This document shows, in pieces, positions 29,591-38,091 of a DNA stretch of 45,090 nt. Under the pieces are notes generated by a model. That model made no database searches and had not been told where the DNA came from. It saw only the letters and a list, made by a program, of their open reading frames with translations. The DNA lies in assembly GCA_002696275.1 (NCBI GenBank), contig NZRO01000046.1, positions 8,578-53,667 of the forward strand, given 5' to 3'. Position 1 is the stretch's first letter. Each line of letters opens with the position of its first letter. Both the position numbers and the translations under genes were made by a program. This DNA comes from Flavobacteriales bacterium (GTDB lineage: Bacteria; Bacteroidota; Bacteroidia; Flavobacteriales; BACL11).

Positions 29591-30391
29591 ATGAAACAAA
29601 TATGCACAAAATTAGTTGAGTCTAAAATATTTGAACAGTTTATTGTTTTAGTAATTCTAATTAATTGTCTTCTTATAGGAGTTGAGACTTATTTTACAAA
29701 TCCACTAATTCAATCTATTCAATTTATCGCTTTAATAATCTTTATTTTAGAGGTTTTTGTTAGGTATATTGCTAGTAAAAACACAAAGGAATATTTTAGT
29801 TCGGGATGGAATGTTTTTGATTTTTCTATTGTTTTGATTTGTTTGATTCCGCCTGATATTTTTGTTAACGCTAGCGTAGCTACTACTTTTAGAGTACTGA
29901 GAGTTTTTAGAGTTTTCCGTCTGCTAAAAACAAATACAGAGGTAAGACTCATAGTAAATGTTTTATGGAAATCAGTAAACACTCTTTTTTATAATTTCTT
30001 ATTCTTTCTTATATTTCTATATTTATTTGCAATAATCGGAGTTACTTTGTTTAAATTACCTGAGTCTCCAAAGCCTGAAACTAAAACTTATCAAAATCTT
30101 CAAGAATATGTTATTGAAGCTCCAAATGCTCCGGCAATATCTCCCGACCCCTATTATAATTTAAGTGAAACAATGTTTACTTTATTTAGAATATTAACTG
30201 GAGAGGACTGGACGGATATTAGATATAATTTAATTAAAGCTAGCGATAAAGGTTTGATTACTGTACCTTCATGGGTAATAACATCTTACCATGTAATTTG
30301 GTACATTCTATCCGCCTTTTTATTATTGAATCTTTTAGTAGGAGCAATATTAAATAATTATCAGTTAACCATGAAGGAGTATAAAAATTAA
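29591..30391 (+). CDS. Single-domain voltage-gated cation channel with Cav-like filter
   Basis: One-repeat six-helix channel that should assemble as a tetramer in the inner membrane. S1-S3 are hydrophobic helices (~14-34, 40-60, 73-90). The S4 voltage sensor is 'RVLRVFRVFRLLK', with basic residues every third position (R101, R104, R107, R110, K113). S5 spans ~133-156, and a long turret (~157-190) leads to pore helix and filter 'TLFRILTGEDWTDI' (T203-D209); S6 is ~228-256. The 'TGEDW' filter looks like eukaryotic Cav repeats rather than the 'TLESW' of NaChBac-type sodium channels, so Ca selectivity is plausible but unproven. The ATG at 29591 is preferred to the TTG at 29573. It lies 33 bases after the S41 gene. 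Confidence 0.88.
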   Translation: MKQICTKLVESKIFEQFIVLVILINCLLIGVETYFTNPLIQSIQFIALIIFILEVFVRYIASKNTKEYFSSGWNVFDFSIVLICLIPPDIFVNASVATTFRVLRVFRVFRLLKTNTEVRLIVNVLWKSVNTLFYNFLFFLIFLYLFAIIGVTLFKLPESPKPETKTYQNLQEYVIEAPNAPAISPDPYYNLSETMFTLFRILTGEDWTDIRYNLIKASDKGLITVPSWVITSYHVIWYILSAFLLLNLLVGAILNNYQLTMKEYKN

Positions 30392-30395
30392 ACAA

Positions 30396-30403
30396 TACTT
30401 TTG
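30396..30403 (+). promoter_or_regulatory. Putative -7 box (TACTTTTG) for the EF-hand protein gene
   Basis: TACTTTTG lies just after the channel stop and 27 bases before the next ATG, suggesting that the EF-hand protein can be transcribed on its own. There is no -33 TTG at the expected distance. Confidence 0.4.
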
Positions 30404-30430
30404 CGTTCACGGTCTAAATAAAAAAATAAT

Positions 30431-31537
30431 ATGTCAGAACAACTAAAGATACTAACCGAGTTTTATAATAACAATAAGGATAATAAATTAATATTATCCA
30501 AAGAAGAGATAAAACAAAAAATGAAAAAATGGTTATCAACTTCAGAATATAGTCATTATAAAAATGAATATGATAAATATTATGATGAGATTATTTTCGG
30601 GTTAGATGATGGTCTATGTTTCACAGGAAAAGGTGTAGGATTTAGGGAGAATAAATTTACTTTCTCAGAAATAAATTATAGTATTGACATAATTAGAGTT
30701 CATCCAGTTTTTGAATATAGTATCAAAGATGGTTCAGTTAAATTGTCATTACTCTCTAATCTAAAAAAAAGAGAAGAATTATTAATAAATATAAAAACTA
30801 AATTATTAGATCCAATAAAAAAGATAGAAGTTGAGAGAGCAGAATATGATGAACGTCAAAGAATTATAGCTGAACAAGATAAAGAGGATAAAAGGCTAAT
30901 TCATCTAAGTCACTCAAAATCACAATTAATTAATGAACTTGATAAAGACAGAAATGGCACAATAGACATAATAGAGGGAGATGATTTTAATCTACTAATA
31001 AAGAAACATCAGAGAAAAATTATTGAACTTGAAAGAAATGACAAAATACAATATACAAAACAATTTATAAAATTGTCCAACTTCATTAACAACAGAAAAG
31101 AAGATATACAAGATCTATATACTTCAATATATAAAATTCAAGATCATAACTCACTAAATGAGTACATTAAAATTATTAAGAATACAATCCACTCATATGA
31201 GGTTCTATTAGTTAATTCAATTAGCATGGTATGTTTTCTTTTAGAGGATGATTTATTTAATTTTTATACTATTTATGAAAAGCTAGACAAATTAAATATT
31301 TTCAACTCTCACGCTGAAACCCAATTATTAAATAAATTATCAAACATAGAAGATAAATTAGATGCTGTAATATATTCAATTGACGCGATGAATAATAGTA
31401 TTGTTATGGAACTAGGGATGTTATCAATGGATATTGAAAATTCTACAGATATTTTATCAACTCATTTGAAAGAAATTGAATCGAGTATTGATATAAATAC
31501 AGTTGTTACAGGAATTAAATTATTCCAGAGGATCTAG
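30431..31537 (+). CDS. Hypothetical coiled-coil protein with a canonical EF-hand loop
   Basis: Not recognised as a named family. The 368-residue protein has no signal peptide or membrane helix. An N-terminal globular part (~1-115, with 'GKGVGFRENKFTFSEINYSI') is followed by charged helix (~115-170), then 'DKDRNGTIDIIE' (171-182), a perfect 12-residue EF-hand loop (D1, D3, N5, G6, I8, E12) between helices. Residues ~185-350 are again helical and partly coiled-coil ('LLNKLSNIEDKLDAVIYSID'). Its codons are notably A-rich. It follows the channel gene by 39 bases on the same strand, but with its own possible promoter. Ca binding is inferred from the loop; a functional link to the channel is speculative. 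Confidence 0.7.
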   Translation: MSEQLKILTEFYNNNKDNKLILSKEEIKQKMKKWLSTSEYSHYKNEYDKYYDEIIFGLDDGLCFTGKGVGFRENKFTFSEINYSIDIIRVHPVFEYSIKDGSVKLSLLSNLKKREELLINIKTKLLDPIKKIEVERAEYDERQRIIAEQDKEDKRLIHLSHSKSQLINELDKDRNGTIDIIEGDDFNLLIKKHQRKIIELERNDKIQYTKQFIKLSNFINNRKEDIQDLYTSIYKIQDHNSLNEYIKIIKNTIHSYEVLLVNSISMVCFLLEDDLFNFYTIYEKLDKLNIFNSHAETQLLNKLSNIEDKLDAVIYSIDAMNNSIVMELGMLSMDIENSTDILSTHLKEIESSIDINTVVTGIKLFQRI

Positions 31538-31558
31538 TTGGTCAGTAAATAAAAGTCT

Positions 31559-32059
31559 TTAATCTATTGAAGAAATAGCAGCAGTAAGATCTCCAAAATA
31601 TTGAAGATAAATAAATTTGCCATCATTATCAAAATCATAAGACTGATAAATTGGAAGTGTAACAGTTTTTTCATTTTCAGTATTTTTTACTGAGAAATTA
31701 CAATAAAATCTGACTGAACCATCGATTTCTTTAGTTTCGACATTAACACCAGGTAAAAAAACAATGGAATCAGAAAAAGAAAAATCATATTTTTTCCACA
31801 TCTCTTTATGTGCTGATTTTCTATCTTCAACACTCATTGGACCTTCAGAATTAAAATATGTTCCTCTTACCTTACAAGTGTCGTTGTAATATTTTTTATA
31901 ATCAATAGATTCGTTTACAAAATCATTAAGATAAGATTCTACAGTCATACAATTGTTTAAAAATAATTGATCTATATTATTGTCTTTATTTTGAGTTGTT
32001 TCATTCATTTGACATGAAACAAAAAATATTATAAATATTAAAAAGAATATATTTTTCAT
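31559..32059 (-). CDS. Putative SnoaL/NTF2-like lipoprotein
   Basis: A 166-residue protein with a lipoprotein signal peptide ('FLIFIIFFVSCQMNE', acylated Cys16). The mature part resembles small NTF2/SnoaL-like domains, especially the ending 'YDFDNDGKFIYLQYFGDLTA', a pattern common in Bacteroidota exported proteins. No catalytic residues can be assigned. It converges on the EF-hand gene with 21 bases between stops and is separated from glmS by 130 bases. Confidence 0.65.
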   Translation of the reverse strand: MKNIFFLIFIIFFVSCQMNETTQNKDNNIDQLFLNNCMTVESYLNDFVNESIDYKKYYNDTCKVRGTYFNSEGPMSVEDRKSAHKEMWKKYDFSFSDSIVFLPGVNVETKEIDGSVRFYCNFSVKNTENEKTVTLPIYQSYDFDNDGKFIYLQYFGDLTAAISSID

Positions 32060-32189
32060 GATTTTTGTTTTTAATTTTTGGCAAATATCAATATTTTTTT
32101 AAAACTATTAGTTACTATACTATTAGAATTATAAATGGAGTGATAAAAATTACACAAAGAAGTTCTTGGAATTTTACGTCCAAACGGAA

Positions 32190-34031
32190 TCATTCTACTG
32201 TAACAGATTTTGCCAGATTCCTAGGTTGATCAACATTACATCCCCTCAAAACCGCAATATAATAAGACAATAACTGTAGTGGTATATTGGTTAGTAATGG
32301 AGAAAGTGCTTCAGAACACTCTGGAATTTCAATAGTATAGTCTGCTATTTCTTTTACAGTAACATCTCCTTTAGTAACTATAGCAATCAATCTTCCTCCT
32401 CTAGCTTTAACTTCTTGTATGTTACTCACTACTTTTTCGTAATTTCCTGTTTTTGTCGCTATTACAACAATTGGCATTTCTTCATCAATCAGCGCAATAG
32501 GACCGTGTTTCATTTCTGCAGCTGGGTATCCCTCAGCGTGTATATAAGATATTTCCTTTAACTTTAATGCCCCCTCTAAAGCTACTGGGAAGTTGTATCC
32601 TCTTCCCAAGTATAAGAAGTTTTGTACATTCTGAAACTTTTCAGCAATTTTTTCAATTATTTTTTCAGACTCCAAAACCTGGGATATTTGTTGAGAAATC
32701 AGCTCTAATTCTGTAATCATATTATGATAATCAGTAGTGGTAATACTTCCTTTTAATCTTGCAATTTTTAAAGCCATAAGAGTAAGTACTGCTACCTGAG
32801 TGGTGAATGCTTTAGTAGAGGCTACTCCAATTTCTGGGCCAGCGTGGGTATATACTCCAGCATCTGTAAGTCTAGCAATAGAAGATCCTACCACATTACA
32901 AATGCCTAAAATAGTAGCTCCCTTCTCTTTTGCAAGTTCAAGCGCAGCTAAAGTATCTGCCGTTTCCCCGGATTGAGATATAGCAAGGACAATATCATCT
33001 TCTTTTATAATAGGATTTCTATATCGGAACTCAGAAGCATATTCAACTTCAACTGAAATTCTTGCTAAATCTTCAAATAGATATTCTCCAATCAATCCTG
33101 CATGCCAAGATGTTCCGCAAGCAACAATTATTATTCTGTTTGCCTTTACAAGTTTCTGTTCGTAATCCATTAATCCTCCCAATTTCACTTCCCTAGTTCC
33201 AGGATCAATTCTACCTCTTAAAGTATCTAAAACCGAGCTTGGTTGCTCAAATATTTCTTTCAACATAAAGTGAGGATATCCTCCTTTTTCAATAGAGTCT
33301 AAATTCAATTCCAACTCATGAATATAAGGATTTTTTCTTATATTCGAAATAGTTTTTATTTCTAATTCTTCCTTTCTATTTACTCTAGCAATTTCCCCAT
33401 CTTCCAAGTATACTACATTTCTGGTATATTCAATAATTGGAGTCGCATCAGAGGCAACAAAATATTCTTCCTCTCCTACACCAATCACTAATGGACTTCC
33501 TTTTCTAGCTGCAATAAATTCATTTCCATTATCTTCCTCCATAACTACTATAGCATATGCTCCAATTACTTCATTTAAAGAAAGTCGTACTGCCTCAAAT
33601 AAACTACAGTTTTCGTGATTTTTTATCTCTTCTATCAAGTGAATCAATACCTCTGTGTCTGTATCCGATTTAAAACTATGTCCTTTATTAGACAGCATTC
33701 TTTTTATGGAATCGTAATTTTCTATAATTCCGTTATGTATTATAGCAAGTTTACTATCTCCTGAACTATGCGGATGTGCATTTTTTTGATTTGGCACTCC
33801 ATGTGTTGCCCATCTAGTATGTCCTATGCCTATTGTTCCTTTTCTGTTTTTATTAGAAGAATATTGCTCTAAGTCAGAAACCTTTCCTTTTTGTTTTAGG
33901 ATTGTGATTCCAGCCCCTTCAGACAAAGCTATTCCAGCGCTGTCATAACCCCTATATTCTAATCTTTGTAATCCTTTTATGATAATAGGATAAGCTTCCT
34001 TACCTCCTACATATCCTACAATTCCGCACAT
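32190..34031 (-). CDS. glmS: Glutamine--fructose-6-phosphate aminotransferase
   Basis: Makes glucosamine 6-phosphate for peptidoglycan and LPS. The N-terminal Ntn glutaminase begins 'MCGIVGYVG', with the nucleophile Cys exposed after Met removal, and carries 'GHTRWATHG'. Two SIS domains follow ('CGTSWHAGLIGEY', 'SQSGETADTL', then 'LGRGYNFPVALEGALKLKE'), and the C-terminus ends 'QPRNLAKSVTVE'. The 613 residues are complete. It lies 3 bases after the DUF4270 gene. I see no glmS ribozyme-like leader, and the operon arrangement leaves no room for one. Confidence 0.97.
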   Translation of the reverse strand: MCGIVGYVGGKEAYPIIIKGLQRLEYRGYDSAGIALSEGAGITILKQKGKVSDLEQYSSNKNRKGTIGIGHTRWATHGVPNQKNAHPHSSGDSKLAIIHNGIIENYDSIKRMLSNKGHSFKSDTDTEVLIHLIEEIKNHENCSLFEAVRLSLNEVIGAYAIVVMEEDNGNEFIAARKGSPLVIGVGEEEYFVASDATPIIEYTRNVVYLEDGEIARVNRKEELEIKTISNIRKNPYIHELELNLDSIEKGGYPHFMLKEIFEQPSSVLDTLRGRIDPGTREVKLGGLMDYEQKLVKANRIIIVACGTSWHAGLIGEYLFEDLARISVEVEYASEFRYRNPIIKEDDIVLAISQSGETADTLAALELAKEKGATILGICNVVGSSIARLTDAGVYTHAGPEIGVASTKAFTTQVAVLTLMALKIARLKGSITTTDYHNMITELELISQQISQVLESEKIIEKIAEKFQNVQNFLYLGRGYNFPVALEGALKLKEISYIHAEGYPAAEMKHGPIALIDEEMPIVVIATKTGNYEKVVSNIQEVKARGGRLIAIVTKGDVTVKEIADYTIEIPECSEALSPLLTNIPLQLLSYYIAVLRGCNVDQPRNLAKSVTVE

Positions 34032-34034
34032 AAT

Positions 34035-35294
34035 TTATATATCTGTATAAATAATTTTAATAGATGTTTTACTATTGTCTAAAATGGTTCTGTTTGCATT
34101 TGCAGACCCACCAGAAGAAAGTAAATATAAAATATCTGTATATTCATCATTAGTTAGTAACTGAACAAAATATCTAGTAATATTAAAGCTGTAAGTTTTT
34201 CCGTTTAACTCTTCTGCTGCTAGCGGTCCATAATCTATTAAATAATCAAATTCACCATCTTGTTTTTCTCTAACTAAATATAGTTTTTCGTGAGAATCAT
34301 AATTGCCATCTTCCTCAATTTCAAAATCAATAGTTACTTTATTTATTGCCTTATCGGATAGTTGCTGTTTAAGCGTTTCTAAATTATTGAACTCAAATTT
34401 TACTTTACATCCTGCCATTGATTGTAAGTAACTTCTATTTGTATCAGAAATAATCCCTTCATAATAGGAGTTAATAACATCTGAAACTCCGTTTGTTGAC
34501 ACTGCAGCTGTTGACAACTGTGGACCCTTTTTGTTGAATAAGTTTATCCTAGCAGCATTACCTCCAATCTCAAAATCTAAACTAACAGATGTATCTACAT
34601 CTATCTCGTGATAATAAACGCTAAACCTACTTTTGTCTGAGGAAGGATTTAGATACAAAATAGTATTTGATGCAGTAGCTTTTACATACAATCCTTTAAA
34701 AAACTCTAAAAACGATTCATCATCTATCATATCAGAACTTCCACTTGCATCTATTAACTGTTGCCCTATAGAATTATCCAGATATATATTTATATATGAT
34801 GAATTTAATGAATCTCCATCATAAATTGTGTTGCCAATAGCTAGATTTATTGCAGAGATAGATGGATCATAATTAGAATAATAAATACTATCCTTATAAA
34901 TATCTTCTTCTAACTTAAAAACACTAATGTCTAAGTCGTTACTTTCGTTTAAATCTCCATAAAATTCAGAAAAACTATAAGTTATGAATACAGAATCTAC
35001 TACAACATTTTGTATCGCTTCAATGTTGTTTGCTGGTAAGAGCATCTGAGTAACAAAAGCTCCTTTATTCACACCAAAAACAGGGTCATTTATCTCTCCT
35101 AATAGTAGATGTATACTTTCATCAGATCTTAATCTTTCTTCTGACAATGTAGAGATATTAAAATTCGTTATAGAATCGTTATTAATAGTAAACTTGGCGG
35201 CATCTGGCAATTCTAACCCTATTACATTTGGGTCATTGCAAGCAATTAAGCCAACTCCCAATAAAAAGTAAGCTGATTTTTTAAAAATGTTCAT
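34035..35294 (-). CDS. DUF4270 lipoprotein
   Basis: A 419-residue exported lipoprotein with the lipobox in 'GVGLIACNDPNVIGLELP' (C19); 'DPNVIGLELP' is the typical opening of DUF4270, a Bacteroidota-restricted family. The body is beta-rich ('LLGEINDPVFGVNKGAFVTQ' near the N-terminus). Function is unknown. Its place between glmS and the GT5-like gene is a conserved neighbourhood in flavobacteria, which hints at an envelope role. It is 6 bases from the upstream gene. Confidence 0.85.
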   Translation of the reverse strand: MNIFKKSAYFLLGVGLIACNDPNVIGLELPDAAKFTINNDSITNFNISTLSEERLRSDESIHLLLGEINDPVFGVNKGAFVTQMLLPANNIEAIQNVVVDSVFITYSFSEFYGDLNESNDLDISVFKLEEDIYKDSIYYSNYDPSISAINLAIGNTIYDGDSLNSSYINIYLDNSIGQQLIDASGSSDMIDDESFLEFFKGLYVKATASNTILYLNPSSDKSRFSVYYHEIDVDTSVSLDFEIGGNAARINLFNKKGPQLSTAAVSTNGVSDVINSYYEGIISDTNRSYLQSMAGCKVKFEFNNLETLKQQLSDKAINKVTIDFEIEEDGNYDSHEKLYLVREKQDGEFDYLIDYGPLAAEELNGKTYSFNITRYFVQLLTNDEYTDILYLLSSGGSANANRTILDNSKTSIKIIYTDI

Positions 35295-35300
35295 TCTTTT

Positions 35301-36137
35301 TTATTCTTCAGTAAGTTCTAATTCCTCTTCTTCAACTAAAGAATCAAAGAAATTATTGTATTGATCTTCATAATCTTCTTCCCCAGGGAATTTCATAAAT
35401 GGAAGGTTACTTTCCTTCATATATTGTAAAACCTTACTATTTATATTTTTAGATCCTTGAATAACCGCGTCTGAAAAACTAATTGCAAATTTGCTTAAAT
35501 TCTCAAATGAAGGGTTTTTTAACATTTTTAAATCTGAGACATCTAATTTGTTTTCAAAAAGTAGCTTGTTTATGATACCTGAATCCAAAGACCCTTCAAA
35601 TTCTGTGTCAAAAACATTATAAATAACCTTAGTGTCTTTAAATAATGGATCTTCATTATAGATCTTTTTTATATACATAGGCACTAATGATGAGAACCAT
35701 CCTTGGCAATGAATAAATTCAGGAGCCCAGCCAAGTTTTTTTACAGTTTCAATCACCCCTTTACAATAAAAAATCATTCTTTCTTCATTATTTTCTAAGA
35801 AATTTCCATCTTCATCATGAAACATTATTTTTCTAGGAAAATATTCATCATTATCAATAAAATATATCTGCATTCTTGCAGATTGTATCGAAGCAACTTT
35901 TATGATAAGCTGATGGTCAAAATCATCTAATATTAAATTCATCCCGGAAAGACGAATAACTTCATGTAAATTATTAGTTTTTTCTTTAATTACTCCAAAT
36001 TTTGGAAGAAAGACTCTCGTCTCATTGCCTAATTCGATAGAGTTCTTTGGAAGGTTTAATCCTACATTTGACATGTATGTGTCTGGCAGGTAAGGAGTTA
36101 TCTCTTGTGAAACAAATAATATTTTTTTCTTTCCCAT
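35301..36137 (-). CDS. GT5 (glycogen/starch synthase)-like N-terminal domain protein, half length
   Basis: The opening 'KKILFVSQEITPYLPDTYMS' and 'GWAPEFIHCQGWFSSLVPMY' match the N-terminal Rossmann half of glycogen synthases. However, the protein is only 278 residues and has no C-terminal glycosyltransferase half. The ADP-glucose-binding 'KTGGL' of GlgA is replaced around 'DTYMSNVGLNLP', so normal synthase activity is unlikely. The acidic tail 'LVEEEELELTEE' looks like a natural end, and no downstream frame continues the domain. This short form recurs beside panC in Bacteroidota, so it is a family trait rather than a fresh truncation. It is divergent from panC. Confidence 0.75.
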   Translation of the reverse strand: MGKKKILFVSQEITPYLPDTYMSNVGLNLPKNSIELGNETRVFLPKFGVIKEKTNNLHEVIRLSGMNLILDDFDHQLIIKVASIQSARMQIYFIDNDEYFPRKIMFHDEDGNFLENNEERMIFYCKGVIETVKKLGWAPEFIHCQGWFSSLVPMYIKKIYNEDPLFKDTKVIYNVFDTEFEGSLDSGIINKLLFENKLDVSDLKMLKNPSFENLSKFAISFSDAVIQGSKNINSKVLQYMKESNLPFMKFPGEEDYEDQYNNFFDSLVEEEELELTEE

Positions 36138-36196
36138 AAAAAATTAATTAGCCAACAAATTTACGAAATTATATGCTTTATATCAAGCAATTCGGT

Positions 36197-36204
36197 TAGA
36201 TTTG
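36197..36204 (+). promoter_or_regulatory. Putative -7 box (TAGATTTG) for panC
   Basis: TAGATTTG fits TAnnTTTG and ends 21 bases before the panC ATG, in the 88-base region shared with the divergent GT5-like gene. No matching -33 element is seen. Confidence 0.4.
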
Positions 36205-36225
36205 CTGATTATACAATTTTGATTC

Positions 36226-37065
36226 ATGAAAATATTTAAGACTAAAGTAGAACTGAAATCGTATTTAAACTCCCAGGATGAAGGAAGGGTCATATCATTT
36301 ATTCCTACAATGGGAGCCTTGCATAATGGACATTTATCATTAATTTCACAAGCCAAACAAAATTCTGATTTAGTAGTTTGTAGTATCTTTGTTAACCCAA
36401 CTCAGTTTAATAATTCTGAAGATTTAGAAAAATATCCACGAACTTTAGATGAAGACTTAAGGGCATTAAGATATATAAAATGTGATGTGGTGTACTTGCC
36501 TGCAATTTCTGATCTTTATAATGAAAATGAACAAGTAAAACAATTCCAGTATAACGGATTAGATGAATTTATGGAAGGCAAAGGAAGGCGAGGACATTTT
36601 GATGGGGTGGCTACAGTTGTAGAAAAACTATTCAGAATTATAAATCCTAATATAGCATATTTTGGGCAAAAGGATATACAGCAACTTCAAATTATTAAAC
36701 ACATAACAAAACAACTTAATTTAGATATTGAAATAATTGGAGTGCCTACAATAAGAGAAGAATCAGGGCTGGCAATGAGCTCTAGAAATAAAAGACTTTC
36801 AGAATCTGATTTAGAGAAAGCTACTCTTATTTATAAAACACTAGTGTTTATCAAAGAAAATAAATACAAATATTCTGTTGAAAAGTTAAAAGATTTTTGT
36901 GTTGAAAAATTCGAGAGACATGCAGATTTAGATTTAGAATATCTTGAGATTGTATCTTTAAAAAACCTTCAACCAATAAAAAAATACAATGAAAAAGGAG
37001 ATAATGTGGCCTGTATAGCCGCAACTATCAATTCTGTTCGTTTAATTGATAATATTATTTTTTAG
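36226..37065 (+). CDS. panC: Pantothenate synthetase
   Basis: ATP-dependent ligation of pantoate and beta-alanine for coenzyme A. The HIGH-type motif is 'PTMGALHNGHLSLI' (~residues 26-39). The pantoate/ATP site is 'FGQKDIQQLQII' and the KMSKS-type loop is 'GLAMSSRNKRLS'. The 279 residues are normal. panD, often the next gene in Bacteroidota, is not here; the flippase-like gene follows after 9 bases. Confidence 0.96.
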   Translation: MKIFKTKVELKSYLNSQDEGRVISFIPTMGALHNGHLSLISQAKQNSDLVVCSIFVNPTQFNNSEDLEKYPRTLDEDLRALRYIKCDVVYLPAISDLYNENEQVKQFQYNGLDEFMEGKGRRGHFDGVATVVEKLFRIINPNIAYFGQKDIQQLQIIKHITKQLNLDIEIIGVPTIREESGLAMSSRNKRLSESDLEKATLIYKTLVFIKENKYKYSVEKLKDFCVEKFERHADLDLEYLEIVSLKNLQPIKKYNEKGDNVACIAATINSVRLIDNIIF

Positions 37066-37074
37066 TTTTATAGC

Positions 37075-38067
37075 ATGAACAAGCAAAGTATATTTAATTT
37101 ATTTTTCTCTTTGACTATCATTGGCATATTTACTGGATGGTTTATTGGAAAGAATCCTGATAGTTTACAAAGAGATTTGTTAAAAGTAGATTATTTCTAT
37201 GTCATCTTATCTATGGTTTTTGGGGCTTGGGCTTATGTGAATAGAGGATTTAGATGGATTTTACTTATTGATGCGCTAGGATATAAAACTTCTAAAACAA
37301 ATTCTATTTCTGCAGTTTCAGTAGGTTATTTTACAAATTTATTTATACCTAGAGCGGGAGAGATAGCTAGATGTACCGCATTAAAAAAATCAGATAACAT
37401 TCCTGTGGACAAACTTTTCGGAACTATATTAATAGAAAGAGTAATTGATTTTGTTTTTCTCTTAATCGGTTTTTTCTTAGCGCTTTTACTAAAATCTAGA
37501 GAAATTTCACGTTCCATCAATGAATATCAGCAGATAGATAGTTCAGAATCTTCTTATACAAAGTTTATTGTGCTGTTAGTGATGATTGTTTCTGCTTCCA
37601 TACTTTATTTTTTAAGAAATAAAATAAAGAAATTGTCATATTATCAGAAAGTAGTGGACTTCATAGATGGATTGAAAGAGGGCTTCAAGAGTATAAAGAA
37701 GATGAAAAACAAATCATCTTTTTGGTTTCATACATTTAGTATTTGGATAATGTATTTCCTAATGACTTATATTTGTTTTGATGCAATCCCAGAAACCTCT
37801 CATTTGGGCATATCTGATGGATTATTTTTGTTAATTTTGGGTGGTATTGGAATGGTTATTCCGGCACCTGGAGGTATAGGCTCGTATCATTTAATAGTGA
37901 TGATAGGTTTAGTTGCCTTACAAATACCAGAGGGAGATTTGATTGTAAATGCATATGACAAGTATAATCCCGCAATGTTATTTCCTATTGTTGTGCATAC
38001 AGCTCAAACATTTGTAGCTATTATTATGGGACTCATTGGGTTTTTAATGTTGTTTAAAAAAAGATAA
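37075..38067 (+). CDS. UPF0104/LPG-synthase transmembrane-region-like (YbhN) membrane protein
   Basis: Polytopic inner-membrane protein with about eight helices ('IFNLFFSLTIIGIFTGWFIG' first). The conserved 'YFTNLFIPRAGEIARC' and 'GGIGMVIPAPGGIGSYH' segments identify the lysylphosphatidylglycerol synthase TM-region/flippase-like family. There is no C-terminal aminoacyl-transferase domain, so it is not a full MprF. A role in moving lipid or lipid-linked intermediates is only inferred. It sits between panC and the rfaE2-like gene. Confidence 0.87.
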   Translation: MNKQSIFNLFFSLTIIGIFTGWFIGKNPDSLQRDLLKVDYFYVILSMVFGAWAYVNRGFRWILLIDALGYKTSKTNSISAVSVGYFTNLFIPRAGEIARCTALKKSDNIPVDKLFGTILIERVIDFVFLLIGFFLALLLKSREISRSINEYQQIDSSESSYTKFIVLLVMIVSASILYFLRNKIKKLSYYQKVVDFIDGLKEGFKSIKKMKNKSSFWFHTFSIWIMYFLMTYICFDAIPETSHLGISDGLFLLILGGIGMVIPAPGGIGSYHLIVMIGLVALQIPEGDLIVNAYDKYNPAMLFPIVVHTAQTFVAIIMGLIGFLMLFKKR

Positions 38068-38091
38068 AACAGCAAAATAAAATAATATATA

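Noticed and set aside
32060-32189. Possible RNA gene or ribozyme between the lipoprotein and glmS
   Set aside because: A 130-base AT-rich stretch with no tRNA-like arms; it lies downstream of glmS, not in its leader.
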